Shown here one piece after another: positions 26,151-33,999 of a stretch of DNA of 46,636 nt. The notes beneath the pieces were generated by a model that did not search any database, had not been told where the DNA came from, and saw only the letters and a list, made by a program, of their open reading frames with translations. Each line of letters begins with the position of its first letter. The first letter of the stretch is position 1. Source of the stretch: an uncultured Sphingomonadales bacterium. GTDB taxonomy: Bacteria > Pseudomonadota > Alphaproteobacteria > Sphingomonadales > Sphingomonadaceae. The stretch is from the NCBI GenBank assembly GCA_903832325.1, contig CAILBC010000011.1, positions 1 through 46,636 on the forward strand, given 5' to 3'. The translations under genes and the position numbers were made by a program.

Positions 26151-27062
26151 TTGAATCTTGTTTTTGTAACATCATATTCGTGGGCTGATGAAGAATCTGA
26201 TCAAAAAATTCATTGCCCATCTACAGTAAATAAAATTATCACCACTGGTGGAAAATCGATTTTCGGCACGATTTACAGTCGCATGAGGAAGCCTTTCACC
26301 GATGCGCCAATAGTTGCATACCCCTCATTTGGCGAAATATTTTCTGGCGCTCAATTGTATGTCGAAACCGGCCTTGCGCCGCTTTCTTGCATTACCGAGC
26401 GTTTCCAAAACGAAGCCGGACCTCAAGCCGATAAGCAGGGCCTGGTTCAAGATGACAAGGGCAAAGACGACCACAAATCTTCGAGCTATCTTCTGAACCC
26501 GGACGACGATGAACCGGACCAGAATGCGTATCTTCCCAAAAGCAATGCTGCAACCGGTGCACAAAGGACTCAATCCGAAAAGGAATTTCCTGCGGCCGAC
26601 ACGGATGGCAACGCCACTCGTGCAGCTGAGACGATTTTAGGGCCGGTTCCGGTAGGCAACCACTCATCGGAAATCGATGTCGATGCCATGGTGCAGAATG
26701 CGTCCGCGAAAATGGGCAACCCGCTCGACAACAACACGACCGCCAATCCCGACCTTATCCGGAGTTCCAGCGAAGCGATCAGCGAAGGCAGCAGCTCGTA
26801 CACCCGGGCGGCCGAGCGGGCGACCACCCAGGCCTATGGCACATTTGTCAACAACGCTGCGAGCAGTTCTCAAATCACCCGAGCCGGCCAGGAACAGTTG
26901 AAGCCTCCATCAGCAACGCCGGCAGCAACACCGCCAGCGCAAACACCTCAGCCCAAGCCCTACTACATAAGCCCGGCGCCGCCGCCAAAACCTGTGCCAA
27001 GCCAAACGACCGGGACATGTGCACCAATCAATCCAAATGCAAATTTCGTCTCAGCTTGCTGA
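26151..27062 (+). CDS. Exported Pro/Gln-rich protein of unknown function; frame-disrupted start
   Basis: As read, the only start codon in frame is TTG at 26151 with no ribosome binding site, giving 303 residues with a weak hydrophobic start (NLVFVTSYSWA) before DEESDQ. The protein has a polar, low-complexity middle and a Pro-rich tail (PPAQTPQPKPYY, SPAPPPKPVP) ending in a short Cys-bounded segment (CAPINPNANFVSAC). An ATG leader lies just upstream in another frame across a T7 tract, so the gene may be phase-variable, damaged or affected by a sequencing error. Family not recognised. A/T-rich like its neighbours. Confidence 0.55.
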   Translation: MNLVFVTSYSWADEESDQKIHCPSTVNKIITTGGKSIFGTIYSRMRKPFTDAPIVAYPSFGEIFSGAQLYVETGLAPLSCITERFQNEAGPQADKQGLVQDDKGKDDHKSSSYLLNPDDDEPDQNAYLPKSNAATGAQRTQSEKEFPAADTDGNATRAAETILGPVPVGNHSSEIDVDAMVQNASAKMGNPLDNNTTANPDLIRSSSEAISEGSSSYTRAAERATTQAYGTFVNNAASSSQITRAGQEQLKPPSATPAATPPAQTPQPKPYYISPAPPPKPVPSQTTGTCAPINPNANFVSAC

Positions 27063-27134
27063 TCATGTCGACATTTATATTTTGTGCCACCTTTTTTATA
27101 ATTTAAATAATTGCAATGAAAGGATTTTTTTGCG

Positions 27135-27491
27135 ATGAAATTCAAATTTCACTTATCATTGCTCGGCGCGATTGGAATCATGGCATCACTCTCGACCCCG
27201 GCCTATGCTGAAGAACGATGCGGCAGCCGCAGCGTTCAGATCACTGGTTGGGGGTCCAACTGGGTGCAAATCAATCTCAGCACCATGCTGACACTGACAG
27301 ATTCCAACGGAGATAATGCATCGAGAAACTCATCGTTCATCAATGCTGAAGTCGATTACGATCTGGAATTCTTCACTATCGCGATCGGCGGCCAAAACAT
27401 CCTATTGCGAGGTGGCGAAACACGAACCTTGCGCATTCCGGGGCCGACGACAGCGTACAATACCGTCGTGAGCTGGTGCAAAAAGCGCTAA
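27135..27491 (+). CDS. Small exported protein, unknown (accessory trio, third gene)
   Basis: A 118-residue protein with a signal peptide (MKFKFHLSLLGAIGIMASLS, cleavage probably after AYA near residue 25). The mature protein is about 93 residues, probably beta-rich (VQITGWGSNWVQINLS, DLEFFTIAIGGQNILL), with two Cys near its ends (residues 29 and 115) that could form a disulphide. AAGGA precedes the ATG. The TAA stop abuts the inverted repeat of the next MITE, so the natural C-terminus may have been changed by that insertion. Confidence 0.65.
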   Translation: MKFKFHLSLLGAIGIMASLSTPAYAEERCGSRSVQITGWGSNWVQINLSTMLTLTDSNGDNASRNSSFINAEVDYDLEFFTIAIGGQNILLRGGETRTLRIPGPTTAYNTVVSWCKKR

Positions 27492-27752
27492 TACCAAGGT
27501 GCGGTGAATCTGACCCATGAGGCAGGCTTCTGGCGGTTCATAGCGAGAAGCAGGCGAAGGGACGATGCGGGTCATCGTTCCGAGCGTGCGACGCTGATGT
27601 GGGCGGCCATAAGCCACCCGCAGGGTTTCCATTTCCGCCCGCTGGACTTCCTGGGAGCGGCTGGCTGATGACCCACATCGCCTTCACCGCTCCTTCTCGC
27701 CGGAGAACGGGAATAGAAATCCTCAGGGGTCAGACTCACCGCACCTCGGTAT
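27491..27752. mobile_element. MITE-like element, 262 bp, with long inverted repeats
   Basis: Terminal repeats of 26 bp (27491-27516 and 27727-27752, core AAGGTGCGGTGA) match at 24 positions. The arms pair further inward with gaps (GCGAGAAGCAGG against CTCCTTCTCGC). TA dinucleotides occur at 27492-27493 and 27750-27751 inside the repeats, compatible with TA targeting. No transposase is encoded. It fills the gap between the third trio gene and the AbrB-like gene. Confidence 0.7.
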
Positions 27753-27768
27753 AATACCAGACGGCACG

Positions 27769-28128
27769 TCAGTGCGGCTTGGTATACGGCGGGATGCGTC
27801 TGATCTGAAACGCATCTTGCTTCAGAAGGCCGGCTTGTGCAGTCACGGCACGCATGCTGCCTGTGATGCGTGCCAGTTCCACGTCGGCCGGGATCGCTGC
27901 GATCGCCGGCAGGTGAAACATGGGATTGACCGAGGCTGCCGAATGCCCCGCATAGTTGCGCGCCAGCGCCTGCGCACTGGCGATCGATTGCGCCACCGTG
28001 CGCAGGATCACGCCATCGGGCGTCACTTCGATCACCAAGGTTCTGCCACCAGCAATCCCCAAATGCTTGCGGATCGCGGCAGGCAGACTCAGCGGGCCAT
28101 CTAGCGTTATATTCACCGGATATTTCAC
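27769..28128 (-). CDS. AbrB/SpoVT-like DNA-binding protein
   Basis: A 119-residue protein whose first 45 residues form a SpoVT-AbrB swapped-hairpin domain (ITLDGPLSLPAAIRKHLGI, then RTLVIEVTPDGVILR). Such domains serve as antitoxins or transition regulators. No toxin gene adjoins it. The start is GTG at 28128 without a good ribosome binding site. The last roughly 20 residues (KQDAFQIRRIPP) are encoded by a dispersed palindrome also found at 24291, so the natural C-terminus was probably replaced. It may be an orphan or decayed antitoxin. Confidence 0.6.
   Translation of the reverse strand: MKYPVNITLDGPLSLPAAIRKHLGIAGGRTLVIEVTPDGVILRTVAQSIASAQALARNYAGHSAASVNPMFHLPAIAAIPADVELARITGSMRAVTAQAGLLKQDAFQIRRIPPYTKPH
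27793..27826. repeat. Dispersed palindrome inside the AbrB-like gene
   Basis: GATGCGTCTGATCTGAAACG followed by CATCTTGCTTCAG matches the hairpin at 24291-24326 and forms a stem GATGCGT/ACGCATC-like. It supplies the 3' end of the minus-strand AbrB-like gene. Confidence 0.6.
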
Positions 28129-28346
28129 AAGTATCGTCTAATGTCTATTCTTGGCATAATTTTCAAATCATGTCACAAACATTTCTTTTTATTATCAGTT
28201 GTCATAAATTCCCCGGCAGAATGCACATAAAAGTCGAACAACCGGGATGCAAGGGCCCCGCCCTTACCCGCCGGAGGCAGAAGAGGCCCGCCGGAGCCAT
28301 AAAAAGCCCATTGACGCCAAACCCCTTCCCCCACAGGGGCAAATCC

Positions 28347-29228
28347 ATGACCAACGATCCCCAGACCCTAGTCAACGGCCTCGTTTGCCTGCTCGATCTC
28401 TCCGGCGGGGAGGAGGACAAATTTGCCGGCCACAACCGCCCCGGCGGACAGGGCCGCATGTTTGGCGGCCAGGTGATCGCGCAGGCGATGGTTGCGGCAG
28501 AACGCACCGTGGCCGAAAACCGCCCGATCCATTCGCTGCACGCCTATTTCCTGCGCGGCGGCAACGAAGCCGACGGGATCACGCTCGACGTGCTGCGCGA
28601 TCTGGATGGCGGCAGCTTTGCCAACCGCCGCGTGGTCGCCAGCCAGCAGAACCGGCCGATCCTGACCATGGTTTCCTCGTTTCACGTGCGTGAAACGGGC
28701 GCGTATCATGCCGATCCGATGCCTGCCGTGCCTGCACCCGAAGACCTGCCGAGCGAAGCCGATCTGCGCGCGCAGTTTGCCGACAGCCTGCCACCCGAAA
28801 AACGCGCGATGATGCTGCGCCCGCGCCCGATCGAGTTGCGCCCGGCGGAAAATCGCCACTGGATGAACCCCACCCCGCGCGCCGCGCTGTCACACACCTG
28901 GTTCCGCACGGCGGCCGCCCTGCCCGATGATCCGCGCGTGCACCGCGCGGTGCTGGCCTATGCCAGCGACATGAGCCTGCTGGGCACGTGCACGCTGCCC
29001 CACGGGCTGAGCTGGATTCTGGGCAATGTGATGGGGGTCAGCCTGGACCACGCGATCTGGTTTCACGATGATTTCCGCGCCGATGACTGGCTGCTCTATG
29101 CCTGCGACAGCCCCTGGGCCGGTGGCGCGCGCGGGTTCAACCGGGGCCGGATCTATAGCCGTGACGGGCGCCTGGTGGCGAGTGTGGCGCAAGAAGGGCT
29201 GATCCGCCCGATCACGCCAAAGGGTTAG
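28347..29228 (+). CDS. tesB: Acyl-CoA thioesterase II
   Basis: Hydrolyses medium- and long-chain acyl-CoA to free fatty acid and CoA in the cytosol. The 293 residues form the double hot-dog TesB fold: GRMFGGQVIAQAM near 36-48, HAYFLRGGN near 65-73, then RVVASQQNRPILTM. Candidate catalytic residues are D208 (LAYASDMSLL), S232 at the usual Thr position (MGVSLDHAIWFH) and Q282 (VASVAQEGLIR). AGGGG precedes the ATG at 28347; the frame is open further upstream, but that part is repeat sequence. It stands alone. Confidence 0.94.
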   Translation: MTNDPQTLVNGLVCLLDLSGGEEDKFAGHNRPGGQGRMFGGQVIAQAMVAAERTVAENRPIHSLHAYFLRGGNEADGITLDVLRDLDGGSFANRRVVASQQNRPILTMVSSFHVRETGAYHADPMPAVPAPEDLPSEADLRAQFADSLPPEKRAMMLRPRPIELRPAENRHWMNPTPRAALSHTWFRTAAALPDDPRVHRAVLAYASDMSLLGTCTLPHGLSWILGNVMGVSLDHAIWFHDDFRADDWLLYACDSPWAGGARGFNRGRIYSRDGRLVASVAQEGLIRPITPKG

Positions 29229-29270
29229 GCACGCGAATTTGCGCCGGTTCTGGACCCAAGGTTTTGGGGC

Positions 29271-29753
29271 CTAAGGCTGTTTGGGACAGGTCGCCTGTTC
29301 CAGCACCGGATGCGCGATCATCGCCTGGGCCACGGCGCCGAGCATGCGCCCGCCATCGCCGGCGCGCGCCAGTTCCACCGCAATGCCATCGAGCAGGTGG
29401 CAGGAATCGAGGCTGGTGTTGCCCCCGCCATAGCGGTTGGCAATGAGCGTGGCATAGCGATCATACAGACCGCCATGGCGCGCTTCGGCGCCGCCAGCCG
29501 GGCTGGTCGCAAAAAAGTGCTGCAGCCGCCGCACCGCATCGTCAAACTGCGCCTGGTGCGCGTGGACCATGTCTTCATAATGGGGCTGCATCGTCACGCC
29601 CATCAGCCCGCACCGCAGCGAAACGTCCATCATCAGCGTGCCGAATTCGTGCAGCCGCGCGGCATTGGCCACCGGTTCCTCGATACAGGCGGCGCGCGCA
29701 GCCTGTGCGCCGGTCACGGCCAACATCGCCGCGATCAGCGTGCCCGCCCGCAT
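29271..29753 (-). CDS. Small exported protein, unknown
   Basis: A 160-residue protein with a signal peptide (MRAGTLIAAMLAVTGAQAARA-AC). The mature part is mostly helical, with four Cys (first residue after cleavage, then within LRCGLMG, LDSCHLL and ATCPKQ), suggesting two disulphides in the periplasm. A TTG at 29777 would overlap the upstream gene by 11 bp; the ATG at 29753 puts the signal peptide at the N-terminus. The gene directly follows the Pro/Ala-rich exported protein and is probably co-transcribed. Confidence 0.65.
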   Translation of the reverse strand: MRAGTLIAAMLAVTGAQAARAACIEEPVANAARLHEFGTLMMDVSLRCGLMGVTMQPHYEDMVHAHQAQFDDAVRRLQHFFATSPAGGAEARHGGLYDRYATLIANRYGGGNTSLDSCHLLDGIAVELARAGDGGRMLGAVAQAMIAHPVLEQATCPKQP

Positions 29754-29766
29754 TGGCCGCTTGCGC

Positions 29767-31020
29767 CTATTTGGCAAGCGTTGTCGCCGGCGGCTGGCCC
29801 GGTTGCGAACAGGGCACCACCGGCACCGCCATCAGCGCGGTAAATTGCCGCACCAGCGCCGCCTGCGTGGAAAACGTGGTCTGCGCCACGGGCTGATAGC
29901 CGCGCGCGGCGGCAACGATGGCATTCATCGTGTCGGGATCGTGGCTCAGCTGATACTCGTCATACATTGCCTGCAACTGGCGCAGGTAGGCGGCGGCGGC
30001 ATCGTTGTTCTGCTTCGCGACATTGACCGATGGCGCATAGACCGCATCGTGAAACGCGTTGCGCGCTTCGGCCGAACAGAAACTGGGCGGCAGCGCCACC
30101 GACGGCACCGCAGCGAGCACCGGCTGCGGGGGAACCGCGAACCCGGCGGCCAGCGTGCGCGATCCCGAAACCGGAGCAGAGGGTGCCACGACCAGATTGG
30201 CAGCACCGCTAGAGTTGGCAGGTCCGGGGGAGTTGGCAGTACCGGGCTGGGTTGCAGCATGCCCCGCACCGGTGGGCGCAGGTGCCGATGCGGATAGCAG
30301 CGCCGGGGCGCCACCGGCCTGGCTGTTGGCCAGGGCCGCCAGCAATTGGCCCAATGTGCTGGCCGAGGCGACAGCAGTGCTGGCCACGGCAGGAGCCGGC
30401 GCGGGGGTCACCACGGCGGGAGCAGCCTGGATGGCGGGTGCCTGAACTGGGGTGGCCTGAATTTGTGCAGGCTGCATTGGGGCTGGTGCCGGAACCGGCA
30501 TTGAAACCGGCGTCATCACCGCCGGTTGCGGCGCGGGGGCCGCCTGCACGGCAGGCGCGGGCATGGGCTGCTGCACCGCGGGCGTCACGACCGGCGCTGG
30601 CACGGGAGCGGGGGCAAGAGGGGGCGCCGGGGTGGCCGGAACAGCCACCGGATAAGTCACCGCCGGGGCCGGACCGAAAGTCGGCGGCGGCGGGGCCACC
30701 GGCACTGTGCCCGGCGGCGTTGCCGGGGCGGGCTGGGCAACCATCCGGCCGCGCAGCGTGATGATCTTGGCCCGGGCGATTTCGCTGAACGTGCCGTTGG
30801 GAAAACGCACCAGATAGGATTCATACAGCGAGGGATCGTTGCTGCTGTCGATCGATTGCCAGAACGCCAGTTCGAACGGCGTGCCGACCCCGGTGGCCAC
30901 GACCGCCTGCGCGCGCGACGGCGCGATCGCGCCGGGCACGACCATGGCCATGGCAACGCCACCGGCCAGAACGGCCGTCCGGATCAGGCATGCACGCATT
31001 GCGAACCCTGCGCCAGGCAT
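29767..31020 (-). CDS. Exported Pro/Ala-rich protein with a caspase-accessory-like motif
   Basis: A 417-residue protein with a signal peptide (through SRAQA near residue 39). Right after it comes FELAFWQSIDSSNDPSLYES and YLVRFPNGTFSEIARAKI, a short helical unit I associate with C-terminal repeats of alphaproteobacterial caspase-like (peptidase C14) proteins. Then follow about 200 residues of Pro/Ala/Val low-complexity linker and a Cys-containing helical C-terminal domain (SFCSAEARNAFHDAVY onward). There is no peptidase domain. AAGGGGG lies 5 bases before the ATG at 31020. It may span the periplasm as an extended linker protein; function unknown. Confidence 0.7.
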   Translation of the reverse strand: MPGAGFAMRACLIRTAVLAGGVAMAMVVPGAIAPSRAQAVVATGVGTPFELAFWQSIDSSNDPSLYESYLVRFPNGTFSEIARAKIITLRGRMVAQPAPATPPGTVPVAPPPPTFGPAPAVTYPVAVPATPAPPLAPAPVPAPVVTPAVQQPMPAPAVQAAPAPQPAVMTPVSMPVPAPAPMQPAQIQATPVQAPAIQAAPAVVTPAPAPAVASTAVASASTLGQLLAALANSQAGGAPALLSASAPAPTGAGHAATQPGTANSPGPANSSGAANLVVAPSAPVSGSRTLAAGFAVPPQPVLAAVPSVALPPSFCSAEARNAFHDAVYAPSVNVAKQNNDAAAAYLRQLQAMYDEYQLSHDPDTMNAIVAAARGYQPVAQTTFSTQAALVRQFTALMAVPVVPCSQPGQPPATTLAK

Positions 31021-31292
31021 TGAAACCCCCTTCGCGACCACACCGCGAGACCACCGGCAGATCGCCACCACAGCGATCATTCCACCCATCCACCACGAAA
31101 GCTATACCAGCATGGTATCAAGCGGTTGAAAGATGTCAGTTACCTGCGTGTTAATCGGATCACGACTGGTCCCGCATCAAGGGCGGTCTGTCGCGCGATG
31201 CCCAAAAAAGGCGCAAGATCGGCGCGGGCGTCGAATCGCGCCGGCAAAACTTTGACGCGCCGGGCGTTGCCCCGCACCGATCGATCGGCGTA
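31021..31292. other. Spacer downstream of uvrC
   Basis: About 270 bp between two minus-strand genes. I see one short palindrome (ATACCA-GCA-TGGTAT near 31098-31112) that could belong to the promoter of the Pro/Ala-rich protein gene, and no coding frame worth calling. Confidence 0.4.
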
Positions 31293-33290
31293 TCACCCGG
31301 CGGGGTGATAGAAATCATAGACCGCCTGCGCCACGGCGGCGCTCACCCCGGGGGCGCGTTGCAGATCCTCCAGGCTGGCGGCACGCACTTTGCCGGCGGT
31401 GCCGAAATGCAGCAGCAACGCGCGTTTGCGCGCGGGGCCGATCCCGGCGATTTCATCGAGCGGGCTGGCGCTGATCGCGCGGCTGCGCTTTGACCGGTGC
31501 GCGCCGATGGCAAAGCGGTGCGCCTCGTCGCGCAATTGCTGCAAGTGGAACAGCAACGGCGAATTGAGCGGCAGCATCTTTTCGCGCCCGTCGGGAAAAT
31601 GGAACACTTCGCGCCCGGCGTTGCGATCGGGGCCCTTTGACACCGCGACCAGCGGCACATCCTCGATGCCCAGTTCGTCCAGCGTTTCGCGCACCGCAGT
31701 CATCTGCCCCTTGCCGCCATCGATCAGCACCAGATCGGGCCACATGCCGCGCGTGCGTTCGGGATCTTCGTCCTGCACGCGGGCGAACCGGCGCGCCATG
31801 ACCTCGCGCATCATTGCAAAATCGTCACCGGGCGCGGTTTCGGGGCGTTTGATGTTGAATTTGCGATATTGCCCTTTGCGGAACCCTTCGGGCCCGGCCA
31901 CGACCATGCCGCCCACGGCATTGGTGCCCATGATGTGGCTGTTGTCATAGATTTCAACGCGGTCGGGCGCTTCGCCCAGCTCAAGAAATTCGGCCAGATC
32001 GCGAAAGATGCGCGCGCGTGTGCCGGTTTCGGCCTGGCGGCGTTCCAGCGCCTCGTCCGCATTGCGCTGCGCCTGCTCCATCAGCCGGCGGCGATCGCCG
32101 CGCTGCGGCACCGAAATCTCGATCTTGCCGCCCGCCGCATCGTGCAGCGCCTCGGCCAGCAGCGCGGCCTCGGGCAGATCACGATCGACCAGAATCAGCC
32201 GGGGTGGCGGCACATCCTCGTAAAACTGGGCGAGGAACTGCGTCATCACTTCGGCCGGATCGTGCCCTTCGGCATGGCTGGGGAAAAACGCGCGATGGCC
32301 CCAGTTTTGCCCGCCGCGGATGAAAAACGCCTGAATCGCCACCACCCCGCCCTGCACGGCAATGGCAAAGACATCGGCATTGCCCACGCCTTCGGCATTG
32401 ATCGCCTGGCTGCCCTGGATGAACGTCGCCGCGCGCAGCCGGTCGCGCAGCAGCGCGGCGCGTTCGAAATCCAGCGCCTCGGCGGCGGCGGCCATCTGCG
32501 TTTCAATCTCGCGCTGCACCGCCTGCGACTTCCCGCCCAGAAAATCGCGCGCCTGGCGCACCAGATCGGCATAATCGGTTTCGGCAATGCGCCCGACGCA
32601 GGGCGCGCTGCACCGCTTGATCTGATAGAGCAGACAGGGCCGGTCGCGCCGCGCCATGAAGCCATCGTTGCAACTGCGCAGCAGAAACAGTTTCTGCATC
32701 GCGTTCAATGTGGTGTTGACCGATCCCGCGCTGGCAAAGGGGCCATAATAATTGCCCTTGGCCCGCCGCGCGCCGCGATGCTTCATGATCCGCGGATAGG
32801 CGTGATCGGACCGCAACAGGATGAACGGAAACGATTTGTCATCGCGCAGCAGCACGTTGTACGCCGGGCGATAGCGCTTGATCAGCTGCGCCTCCAGCAG
32901 CAGCGCCTCGGCCTCGGAATTGGTGGTGACAATCGTCATCGACCGGGTCAGGCTGACCATGCGGCGCAGCCGGTTGGGCAGGCGATCGACCTGCACATAG
33001 TTCGCCACGCGGTTTTTCAGCGCGCGCGCCTTGCCCACATAAAGTACATCGCCGCGCGCATCGATCATGCGATAGACCCCGGGCAGTGGCTTCAACGTGG
33101 CGACAACTTCGCGGATCACCGCGACCCCGCCATCAAGATCGGGCTGGTCCGCGCCGCGCAGCGCATACGTCGCCTTGTCCTCGTTGAACCGGTCTGCGCC
33201 GTGCGGCGTGGGCACGGTTCCGGCCGGGGTGCGGCCCGATGAAGGGGGCTCTGCAGCGGAATGCGGGTCGGAAGATCGGGAACGGGCCAT
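31293..33290 (-). CDS. uvrC: Excinuclease ABC subunit C
   Basis: The dual-incision nuclease of nucleotide excision repair. The 665 residues include the N-terminal GIY-YIG domain (LPGVYRMIDARGDVLYVGKA, after a 45-residue polar extension), the Cys-rich region (CNDGFMARRDRPCLLYQIKRC), a UVR motif (LDFERAALLRDRLRA), the RNase H-like C-terminal nuclease (EIYDNSHIMGTNAVGGMVV and DLVLIDGGKGQM) and a tandem helix-hairpin-helix at the end (IAGIGPARKRALLLHFGT). All domains are present and in order. The start ATG 33290 is the only good candidate upstream of the GIY-YIG domain. Confidence 0.96.
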   Translation of the reverse strand: MARSRSSDPHSAAEPPSSGRTPAGTVPTPHGADRFNEDKATYALRGADQPDLDGGVAVIREVVATLKPLPGVYRMIDARGDVLYVGKARALKNRVANYVQVDRLPNRLRRMVSLTRSMTIVTTNSEAEALLLEAQLIKRYRPAYNVLLRDDKSFPFILLRSDHAYPRIMKHRGARRAKGNYYGPFASAGSVNTTLNAMQKLFLLRSCNDGFMARRDRPCLLYQIKRCSAPCVGRIAETDYADLVRQARDFLGGKSQAVQREIETQMAAAAEALDFERAALLRDRLRAATFIQGSQAINAEGVGNADVFAIAVQGGVVAIQAFFIRGGQNWGHRAFFPSHAEGHDPAEVMTQFLAQFYEDVPPPRLILVDRDLPEAALLAEALHDAAGGKIEISVPQRGDRRRLMEQAQRNADEALERRQAETGTRARIFRDLAEFLELGEAPDRVEIYDNSHIMGTNAVGGMVVAGPEGFRKGQYRKFNIKRPETAPGDDFAMMREVMARRFARVQDEDPERTRGMWPDLVLIDGGKGQMTAVRETLDELGIEDVPLVAVSKGPDRNAGREVFHFPDGREKMLPLNSPLLFHLQQLRDEAHRFAIGAHRSKRSRAISASPLDEIAGIGPARKRALLLHFGTAGKVRAASLEDLQRAPGVSAAVAQAVYDFYHPAG

Positions 33291-33470
33291 TGCCGCCCAG
33301 ATAAGCCTTCACCGCGCGGTTGGCCAGCAGCCCTGTCGGGGGCCCCACCCGCAACCGCAATCGCAACCGGAAGAGGTGCCGTTAACGATTGCCTTAAGAT
33401 TTCGGCCTAAGGGATTCACCTTATACCTTGTTCATAAGAGCCACACCCATCCAGCGTAGCGACCAGCCGC

Positions 33471-33866
33471 ATGAATGTTGAACCCTTTCATTTCGGACAA
33501 GTGGGCCACACCCCCGGCCGCCGTCAGGCGGCGCGGGTGCGTTTGTCCTTGCCGGGAAAGGTTATTTTCGTGACCGGCCATGAACCGTGCCAGCTCGATG
33601 ACCTGTCGCAGACCGGTGCCAGCGTATCGGTGCGCCACGATGCGCCGGCGGTGGGTGATTCGGCCGTGCTGATGGTCAACGGGGTGGAAGCCTTTGGCGA
33701 AGTGGTCTGGCGGAGCGGCACACGGTTTGGCCTGTGTTTTGACGAAGCGGTGCCAAAGCAGGATGTGGTGCGCCTGCGCGCGATCCACGATCATTATGAA
33801 TCGCTGGAAAACGAAACCCGCCGCCGCCGCGCGCGCGATTTTGTGCAAGGCCGCCGCGTCTTCTGA
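33471..33866 (+). CDS. PilZ-domain c-di-GMP-binding protein
   Basis: A stand-alone PilZ protein of 131 residues. The two c-di-GMP signatures are present: RQAAR (residues 18-22, RxxxR) and DLSQTG (44-49, D/NxSxxG). After the barrel (about residue 98) comes a basic helix (ENETRRRRARDFVQGRRVF) that may bind nucleic acid or a partner. It is divergent from uvrC over about 180 bp and convergent with the TonB-dependent receptor. A link to the Tad pilus is possible because c-di-GMP controls surface attachment, but nothing in sequence shows it. Confidence 0.88.
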   Translation: MNVEPFHFGQVGHTPGRRQAARVRLSLPGKVIFVTGHEPCQLDDLSQTGASVSVRHDAPAVGDSAVLMVNGVEAFGEVVWRSGTRFGLCFDEAVPKQDVVRLRAIHDHYESLENETRRRRARDFVQGRRVF

Positions 33867-33898
33867 TCACGGCAACCGGTTCGGTTTGACCCGAAACC

Positions 33899-33936
33899 AG
33901 ACTGTGATGACGTTTCGTTGAAACATCATCACAGTC
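33899..33936. terminator. Bidirectional stem-loop between PilZ and receptor genes
   Basis: AGACTGTGATGA and TCATCACAGTCT pair perfectly, with GTTTC/GAAAC continuing inside. It lies between two convergent genes, the expected place for a shared terminator. Confidence 0.75.
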
Positions 33937-33960
33937 TCGGCTTTCGTTGTCGCGTGATTT

Positions 33961-33999
33961 TTTGGCAAAAACCGGTTCCCACTTTTTGCCATCACGCTC
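33961..33999. repeat. Dispersed palindrome TGGCAAAAA...TTTTTGCCA
   Basis: A 9-bp stem around CCGGTTCCCAC, followed by ATCACGCTCT. A decayed relative is at 24613-24653. It touches the receptor stop codon and could act as a second terminator. Confidence 0.65.

Noticed and set aside
27402..27632. Minus-strand frame inside the second MITE
   Set aside because: It crosses the inverted repeats and the end of another gene; no transposase motif.
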